Positions 1 through 4,072 of a stretch of DNA of 6,298 bases are shown here, piece by piece (position 1 is the stretch's first letter; the number at the start of each line of letters is the position of its first letter). Made by a program: the position numbers and the translations under genes. The stretch is taken from positions 1-6,298 of the forward strand of contig AMGN01000071.1 in the NCBI GenBank assembly GCA_000309865.1. Reading direction: 5' to 3'. The DNA comes from Methanobacterium sp. Maddingley MBC34. GTDB lineage: Archaea; Methanobacteriota; Methanobacteria; Methanobacteriales; Methanobacteriaceae. The notes beneath the pieces are model-generated. The model did no database searches, was not told the DNA's origin, and was given only the letters and a program-made list of their open reading frames with translations.

Positions 1-256
1 CTGCTTTTGCAACTTGTTCATTGGTAAAAGAAGGATCACTCTCACCAGCAGCCATATACTCATTATCTTGAGTGATTTCTTGATTTACTTGTTCATTACT
101 TGTGTTGGTTAAATTAGTGATATTGTTAATGCCATCAGAAGATATGTTTCCAGCATCGTCAACGGCATAAATACAATTTAAACTAACCAGGGCCATAAAA
201 ATTAAAAAAATTGTAAAACTTAACTTAGGATTAATAACTATCCTCATTTGCTTCAC
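1..256 (-). CDS. Secreted pseudomurein-binding-repeat surface protein (N-terminal part, cut by window edge)
   Basis: Reading from 256 down to 1 gives 85 codons with no stop, so the C-terminus lies outside the window. Residues 1-31 look like a signal peptide: basic start (K2, R5, K11), hydrophobic core around residues 12-29, and possible cleavage after the Ala of CIYA. The mature N-terminus is a polar Asn/Thr/Ser-rich linker with four N-glycosylation sequons (N37, N45, N48, N51). From about residue 77 the sequence FTNEQVAKA matches the opening of a pseudomurein-binding repeat, like the FTIQQI and FTLQEI openings in the large protein at the other end of the window. GTG at 256 is preferred over ATG at 247 because a GAGGT site sits 7 nt upstream of it. 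Family knowledge says such proteins are exported and bind the pseudomurein wall. Any catalytic domain would lie in the unseen part. Confidence 0.75.
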   Translation of the reverse strand, partial: MKQMRIVINPKLSFTIFLIFMALVSLNCIYAVDDAGNISSDGINNITNLTNTSNEQVNQEITQDNEYMAAGESDPSFTNEQVAKA

Positions 257-263
257 TTAAATT

Positions 264-270
264 ACCTCAC
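264..270 (-). promoter_or_regulatory. Ribosome binding site that decides the GTG start at 256
   Basis: On the minus strand GTGAGGT is followed by 7 nt (AATTTAA) and then GTG. The GAGGT core complements the 3' end of methanogen 16S rRNA. The in-frame ATG at 247 would be about 16 nt away, too far, and has no site of its own. Confidence 0.6.
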
Positions 271-322
271 TTGCTTCATTAAATTTGATAAACACAATTT
301 AACCTCTATTTTTCCTTTTACA

Positions 323-351
323 ATTTCATCATATTATGCATTTCATCATAT
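323..351. repeat. Perfect 12-bp direct repeat, 17-bp period, in the leader/promoter of the PMBR gene
   Basis: ATTTCATCATAT occurs at 323-334 and again at 340-351. The match extends to 15 bp with one mismatch. On the transcribed (minus) strand it reads ATATGATGAAAT twice. The upstream copy lies where transcription from the TATA box at 371-377 would begin, so the pair could be an operator. It could also be a chance repeat in AT-rich DNA. Confidence 0.5.
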
Positions 352-370
352 CATAACTGATAAATGTATC

Positions 371-377
371 ATTTATA
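371..377 (-). promoter_or_regulatory. Candidate TATA box for the PMBR surface-protein gene
   Basis: The minus strand reads GAAAATTGTATAAATGA. TATAAAT is a good archaeal TATA core, with an A-rich stretch just upstream where TFB would bind. A start about 25 nt downstream would fall near 345-350, giving a leader of roughly 90 nt before the GTG at 256. The region is very AT-rich, so chance TATA-like strings are expected and this assignment is tentative. Confidence 0.35.
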
Positions 378-439
378 CAATTTTCTATTGTTTCATAAAA
401 AATTATAGGTGTTTATGGATTTTATAATGATCTTGCACT

Positions 440-481
440 AAAAAACAATGGAAAAATCACAATACATACCTAAAGTATTGT
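440..481 (-). terminator. Hairpin plus U-runs, candidate terminator of the gtr-like operon
   Basis: On the minus strand ACAATAC (481-475) and GTATTGT (465-459) form a perfect 7-bp stem around a 9-nt loop. The stem is followed two bases later by TTTTT (456-452) and then TTTTTT (445-440). The stem is AT-rich and weak, but U-runs alone can stop archaeal RNA polymerase. It lies upstream of the next gene's promoter, where insulation from the operon would be useful. Confidence 0.4.
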
Positions 482-520
482 TTAATTAATTTTCATAGAT
501 AAAAACCTTACAGAATGAGT

Positions 521-551
521 TAAAGTGGCTTGAAACCAAATAAAATGGCTT
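521..551. repeat. Imperfect 11-bp direct repeat with 20-bp period
   Basis: TAAAGTGGCTT (521-531) and TAAAATGGCTT (541-551) differ at one base and are spaced 20 bp apart, about two helical turns. This suits a DNA-binding site better than a coding remnant, but no promoter is evident next to it. Role unknown. Confidence 0.35.
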
Positions 552-566
552 AGTGTTCATTAAATC

Positions 567-580
567 GAAAAATAAAAATT
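567..580 (-). terminator. U-rich tract, possible first termination site after the GtrB-like gene
   Basis: The minus strand reads AATTTTTATTTTTC, two five-U runs separated by one A, with no strong hairpin before them. It lies 181 nt after the stop codon at 761. Archaeal polymerases can terminate at such tracts, but in DNA this AT-rich the call is weak. Confidence 0.3.
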
Positions 581-760
581 AATTTCTATGAACTTAAAGC
601 CTCTTTTTTAGTTTTATTATTTAATCAGATGTTTTGGGGTATATGGAGAAAAGTGTAGTTTTTTTTTTAATTGTATTAATTTTTATATGGCACATTCATA
701 TTTGGTACATCCATTAATTCTCAATCAATAACAGTGACCAATAAATTAATTAAAATTCCA

Positions 761-1702
761 CTAATTGATATTAGTTTCTTTGCAAATGTAAATTGGTCTG
801 TTTTTAGTTTCGAGATAAGTTTTTGATAGATATTGTCCGAGTATACCAATTGAAAAAAGTTGTATTCCTCCTAAAAACAGTATAACACTCATAGTTGAAG
901 GCCATCCTACTACTGCATCACCAAAGAGGAGTGTTCTGATTATTATTATCATCATGAATATGACAGCTAAAATGGAGAAAACAATACCTGTAACTGTTGA
1001 TATATATAGCGGAAATGTTGAAAATGACATAATGCCATCAAAAGCATAAATTAATAATTTCCAGAAGGACCAATTAGTTTCTCCATGTTTTCTTTCAATA
1101 TTTTCATATTCTAACCATTTTGTTTCAAAACCTACCCATGAAAAAATTCCTTTAGAGAAACGATTATACTCACTCACTTTTAAAATTGAATCTACCATTT
1201 GTCTAGTCATTAAACGATAATCCCTTGCTCCGTCAACAATTTTCGTTTCTGAAATTATATTTATTACTTTATAAAAAGCTCTTGTAAAAACGGATCTTAT
1301 AACAGGTTCCCCTTTTCTTGAGATTCTTCGCGTGGCAACACAATCATACTCACCAGATTTAATAAAAGAATACATTTGAGGTAAAAGAGAGGGGGGATCT
1401 TGTAAATCCGCATCCATTAAAATAATAAAATCACCAGAACTATTTTCTAATCCAGAATATATAGCCGCTTCTTTTCCAAAATTCCTAGAAAATGAAATGT
1501 ATTTTATCTGCTCATCATATTTACTTAACCTTTTAATTAGTTCTAAAGTTTTATCTTTAGATCCATCATCAACAAAAATAAACTCAAAAGATAGATTAGA
1601 TAATTCCGCATTCCCTTTAATGACTTTTGAAACTTCTTTATAGAATCTGGGTATGGTCTTTTCTTCATTAAGACAAGGGATGACAATACTTATCAAATTC
1701 AT
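761..1702 (-). CDS. GtrB-type polyprenyl-phosphate glycosyltransferase (GT2 family, DPM1-like)
   Basis: This 313-residue protein has the length and layout of bacterial GtrB/YfdH (bactoprenol glucosyltransferase). Its likely reaction is transfer of a hexose from a nucleotide sugar to polyprenyl (here archaeal dolichyl) phosphate at the cytoplasmic face. Residues 1-225 form the GT-A domain: VIPCLNEE (7-14), the VDDGSKD nucleotide-binding motif (44-50), RNFGKEAA (73-80), the metal-site DAD (97-99) with QDPP (101-104), and DYRLMTR (161-167). FSTFPL (227-232) leads into two membrane helices (about 233-257 and 268-292), followed by a polar ETKNRP tail as in GtrB. The start at 1702 has AAGGAG 7 nt upstream. 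It begins 1 nt after the GtrA-like stop, so translation is probably coupled. The family call is firm. The sugar (glucose in the bacterial cases) is inferred. Confidence 0.9.
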   Translation of the reverse strand: MNLISIVIPCLNEEKTIPRFYKEVSKVIKGNAELSNLSFEFIFVDDGSKDKTLELIKRLSKYDEQIKYISFSRNFGKEAAIYSGLENSSGDFIILMDADLQDPPSLLPQMYSFIKSGEYDCVATRRISRKGEPVIRSVFTRAFYKVINIISETKIVDGARDYRLMTRQMVDSILKVSEYNRFSKGIFSWVGFETKWLEYENIERKHGETNWSFWKLLIYAFDGIMSFSTFPLYISTVTGIVFSILAVIFMMIIIIRTLLFGDAVVGWPSTMSVILFLGGIQLFSIGILGQYLSKTYLETKNRPIYICKETNIN

Positions 1703-1703
1703 A

Positions 1704-2222
1704 TTATTTCTCCTTAAATACTATTACTTTACTGAATACATAGTTTAAAATAATTACAATTATGTTAATAACAATTTTCGAGATGACATCATCAAACATC
1801 CACAAAATAACGAAGGCATAGAAAAGAAGAGAGTCCAGAACCCCAGATAATCCTCTTCCAAATATAAATAATGCAAATTCATGTAATATTTTTTCATTTT
1901 TACTTTCAAATACAAAAATTCTATTGGTAACATAAGCAAACACAATTGAAAAAAACCAAGCCATTATATTTGAAAGAAAGTTATCAATTCCACATATTTT
2001 AGCAAGAAACAGATAGCTTATCAAATTTACTAGTGTAGTAAATACTCCAAATATAATATATAGGATAATTTCTTTTTTTTCATTAATTATTTTCAAATTA
2101 AATAGATCACTAAAATTTTTTAAAAGATTATTATTTTGGAAAATCTTAGATTTTGAAGAAATAGAACAACTGAAAATAGCTATAATTCTATTAATCATGT
2201 TAACACGTTTATTTTCCATCAT
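1704..2222 (-). CDS. GtrA-family membrane protein (putative polyprenyl-linked sugar flippase subunit)
   Basis: The 172 residues contain four predicted membrane helices (about 51-75, 82-103, 113-140, 146-168) in the GtrA pattern. Helix 1 has YIIFGVFTTLVNLISY, helix 2 ends in the NRIFVF motif (100-105), and helix 4 ends NYVFSKVIVF (160-169). In bacterial gtr systems GtrA is thought to help move the lipid-linked sugar made by GtrB across the membrane. Pairing with a GtrB-like gene one base downstream supports that role. Unusually, about 45 polar residues precede helix 1, longer than a typical GtrA start. The double ATG at 2222/2219 has only a weak GGTA upstream, and the next Met (residue 9, 2198) has no clear site. 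A TATA-like TTTATATT at 2244-2237 could support a separate start, but weakly. Family call firm, start less so. Confidence 0.85.
   Translation of the reverse strand: MMENKRVNMINRIIAIFSCSISSKSKIFQNNNLLKNFSDLFNLKIINEKKEIILYIIFGVFTTLVNLISYLFLAKICGIDNFLSNIMAWFFSIVFAYVTNRIFVFESKNEKILHEFALFIFGRGLSGVLDSLLFYAFVILWMFDDVISKIVINIIVIILNYVFSKVIVFKEK
1710..1715 (-). promoter_or_regulatory. Ribosome binding site of the GtrB-like gene, inside the GtrA-like gene
   Basis: AAGGAG lies 7 nt before the ATG at 1702 and within the last codons of the preceding gene, whose stop (1706-1704) ends one base short of the ATG. A ribosome finishing the first gene would uncover or reach this site, the usual arrangement for coupled translation. 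It is the strongest ribosome site seen in the operon. Confidence 0.7.
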
Positions 2223-2295
2223 AATTAATTTTTACCAATATAAACTTAAATTAGATATGAATTATCACTGAGCGGTTGCAATCCATTATTTATGA

Positions 2296-3606
2296 TTACC
2301 TATTAATCCTTTCCACTAATTTAACAGTTAATAAGTATGTGGCACAGGTAATGAAGAAATTATAATATATATCCAATCTTTCTCCACTGACCCAGCATGT
2401 TGGTGAAAAACCCCTCATCATCTGTGAAGCAAATCCTATTATTAATAAACAGAATATTATATAACTAAGCTTCTTCCCGTTGTATTTGTATATTTGTATT
2501 AAACCATATATAATAGAAAATATTAGAATTGAGTAAACAAAAGAAATTATTAAAATATGGTTTAAATTGGATTTCAACAACCCATATTTTGTTATTCCTT
2601 CAGTTAGAAACTCAACAATTGGCATATATCCTATTAAACTCATTAATCCTAAAGATATTATAATTATTATGGGCATTAAACTAATTAATATTGGAATTTT
2701 TTTCTTGGTGATGGAATAAACATAAACTCCCAAGACTCCCAGAAACAATAGATTAATTGGACCGTATAGAAGTATAATCCTGTTTAGTAAAACAGTAATT
2801 CCTAAATCTATTTTATTAACCAATGTTAACGTATAATAATCAGGGAACCAAGTTGAAATCTCATGAGGGTATCGTGCATAGTTTCCAGGGCATAGAAAAA
2901 AGTTTATAAAGCCCAAAAATATGATGGAAAAAATAATTAATATTGAATTCGGTATTTTTACTTTATTATATAAACAGTATAAAATAATAAAGAAATAAAC
3001 TTCAGAAACAATGAATAACATTAATTCCTGGTTAATGGCGATTATTAAAGCAAAAAGTATTATTCCATAAATAGCTATTTTTTCTTTGGTGCCTGAATTA
3101 TTTTCATTGAACAAATATTTTTTTACCAAATAAAAATGTAATAGTCCAAAAAATAATGGCCAAATATAATTTAAAGTGGTAGCAATATATCCTGCTGAAG
3201 ATAAAGCACTGGATATTGTGAAAATATAAATCAATACTAAAATACATGATAAAGAGTTATATATAACTAATTTTTTCTCGTTAATGTTTCCTGCATTTAA
3301 TGTTATTTTAGGAATTAGGACAGCTATTAATAAGAAAACAATTGAATCCAAAAAATTCCAGACCATTCTGGGTAGCCCTGCAAGTGGCAACAAAAAAAAT
3401 TCAATTAAAACCCTTGAAGTCCAGGTTTCATAACGCCATTCCAAATAACTAAAAATGTTTTGTTCAAAATATTTCGCACTAAACCAGAGATCATCATTTT
3501 TAGGAGGTAACATAAAATGCCATATAAGCATGATTGTAAAAAATATGACAAACGGAAGATATATTAAATATAATGATTTTTTTGCATTGATTTTATTAAT
3601 ATTCAT
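2296..3606 (-). CDS. Multi-spanning membrane protein, DUF6056/GT-C-like putative glycosyltransferase
   Basis: A 436-residue, very hydrophobic protein with roughly 10-12 membrane helices. After the first helix (about 12-33) comes an outer loop with an Asp pair in PPKNDDLWFS (35-43), the position where GT-C enzymes carry acidic catalytic or metal residues. Further features resemble DUF6056 proteins: TTLNYIWP (143-150), NQE (192-194), LCPGNYAR (238-245), and a C-terminal SGERLDIYYN (407-416). I recall these from the family and could not search. In the gtr arrangement the third, variable gene encodes the enzyme that moves the sugar from polyprenyl phosphate to the outer acceptor, and this protein fits that slot by size and topology. 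The start at 3606 has AGGA 8 nt upstream. It is the first gene of the operon, with 73 nt to the next. It is markedly AT-rich. The acceptor and sugar cannot be told. Confidence 0.7.
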   Translation of the reverse strand: MNINKINAKKSLYLIYLPFVIFFTIMLIWHFMLPPKNDDLWFSAKYFEQNIFSYLEWRYETWTSRVLIEFFLLPLAGLPRMVWNFLDSIVFLLIAVLIPKITLNAGNINEKKLVIYNSLSCILVLIYIFTISSALSSAGYIATTLNYIWPLFFGLLHFYLVKKYLFNENNSGTKEKIAIYGIILFALIIAINQELMLFIVSEVYFFIILYCLYNKVKIPNSILIIFSIIFLGFINFFLCPGNYARYPHEISTWFPDYYTLTLVNKIDLGITVLLNRIILLYGPINLLFLGVLGVYVYSITKKKIPILISLMPIIIIISLGLMSLIGYMPIVEFLTEGITKYGLLKSNLNHILIISFVYSILIFSIIYGLIQIYKYNGKKLSYIIFCLLIIGFASQMMRGFSPTCWVSGERLDIYYNFFITCATYLLTVKLVERINR

Positions 3607-3614
3607 TTATAAGT

Positions 3615-3618
3615 TCCT
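3615..3618 (-). promoter_or_regulatory. Ribosome binding site for the first operon gene
   Basis: AGGA lies 8 nt upstream of the ATG at 3606 and supports that start. It is short but suitably placed. Confidence 0.45.
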
Positions 3619-3648
3619 ATATTGTTTAGTAATTAATGGTTGAGTTTT

Positions 3649-3656
3649 TTTTATAT
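3649..3656 (-). promoter_or_regulatory. Candidate TATA box of the gtr-like operon
   Basis: The minus strand reads CATATAAAAAAAACTC, with ATATAAAA as the core. A start about 25 nt downstream would lie near 3627 and leave a leader of about 20 nt that includes the AGGA site. A second AT-rich candidate, TTTTAAATAAATT, lies farther upstream, so the choice is not certain. Confidence 0.4.
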
Positions 3657-3672
3657 GAAAAAGGATTTTAAT

Positions 3673-3987
3673 TTATTTAAAATTGCTCGATTTTATTAAT
3701 TTAATAGGCATGATTATTTTCAATTTACAAATTGAATTGCTTGCCCTGTGTAAAATGTTATAAAAATTCTTTGTAATTTTTATTCCTATCATATTAACCA
3801 TTAATCTTGGCATTTCACTATTTATAAATATAATTACAAAATTCAACCCTGCAATATTCGTCCACAAAGCCATCCTTGTATGTTTATTTATCCAAATCAA
3901 GAGATAATAAGTATCATTTTGCTCGAGAAGATATCTGAATGGCAAGGATAACATATGGGATGGCATTGAATGCATATCAGATATATA
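3673..3987 (-). pseudogene. Open fragment, possibly a remnant of a Wzx-type polysaccharide flippase
   Basis: A stop-free stretch follows a TAG at 3990-3988 and ends at 3673. The first ATG is at 3975, which would give 100 residues. No ATG in it has a ribosome binding site. From about residue 10 the text LPFRYLLEQND, then INKHTRMALW and NFVIIFINSEMPRLM before an IG, reads like the mid-to-late part of Wzx/MATE-fold oligosaccharide flippases, where a Leu/Asp-containing turn precedes a basic 'TR' helix and an 'iF..e.i.lw.G' helix. After about residue 64 the resemblance stops and a polar tail follows. A flippase is about 400-500 residues, so this would be a short relic. The match is from memory and pattern only. 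It could be a small unknown gene or chance. Its place just upstream of a glycosylation operon fits a decayed flippase. Confidence 0.35.
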
Positions 3988-4018
3988 CTATTTTTAAACT
4001 CTTTATACTTATTTTCCA

Positions 4019-4042
4019 GAAATAATATTTAAAAAATAGAAA
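4019..4042 (-). terminator. U-rich stop after the PMBR-transglutaminase gene
   Basis: Starting 31 nt past the stop codon the minus strand becomes very T-rich, including TTTTTT at 4036-4031 and two further T-rich steps. No clear hairpin precedes it. Archaeal termination on U-tracts makes this the natural end of the upstream transcript. Confidence 0.4.
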
Positions 4043-4072
4043 GTTAGCAAAAGATGAAGAACTTTGTGTGTA

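Larger units (their letters stand above)
257..760. other. 504-bp AT-rich intergenic region without a gene
   Basis: No reading frame with a credible start and family match is visible on either strand. It contains, in the direction of transcription, a U-rich tract, a 20-bp-period repeat, a hairpin with U-runs, a TATA-like box, a 12-bp direct repeat and the GTG start's ribosome binding site, each listed separately. A plain run of ten T at 659-668 (plus strand) has no gene in front of it and is taken as a homopolymer. No structured RNA was recognised. Confidence 0.6.

Noticed and set aside
492..592. 8-bp inverted repeat TTCATAGA / TCTATGAA at 492-499 and 585-592
   Set aside because: The arms are 85 bp apart and short, in very AT-rich DNA where such matches are expected. 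No further pairing supports a structure.
659..668. Run of ten T on the plus strand
   Set aside because: It would suit a terminator for plus-strand transcription, but no plus-strand gene precedes it. On the used strand it is a run of A. Taken as a simple homopolymer.
679..716. Tiny minus-strand frame of about 12 codons after the GtrB-like gene
   Set aside because: No ribosome site, very short, and no recognisable product.
1760..1945. 61-residue minus-strand reading frame
   Set aside because: It lies wholly inside the GtrA-like gene in another frame and has no ribosome site or family match.
3455..3643. 62-residue plus-strand reading frame
   Set aside because: It runs antisense to the start of the DUF6056/GT-C-like gene and over its promoter. 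The minus-strand gene is far better supported.
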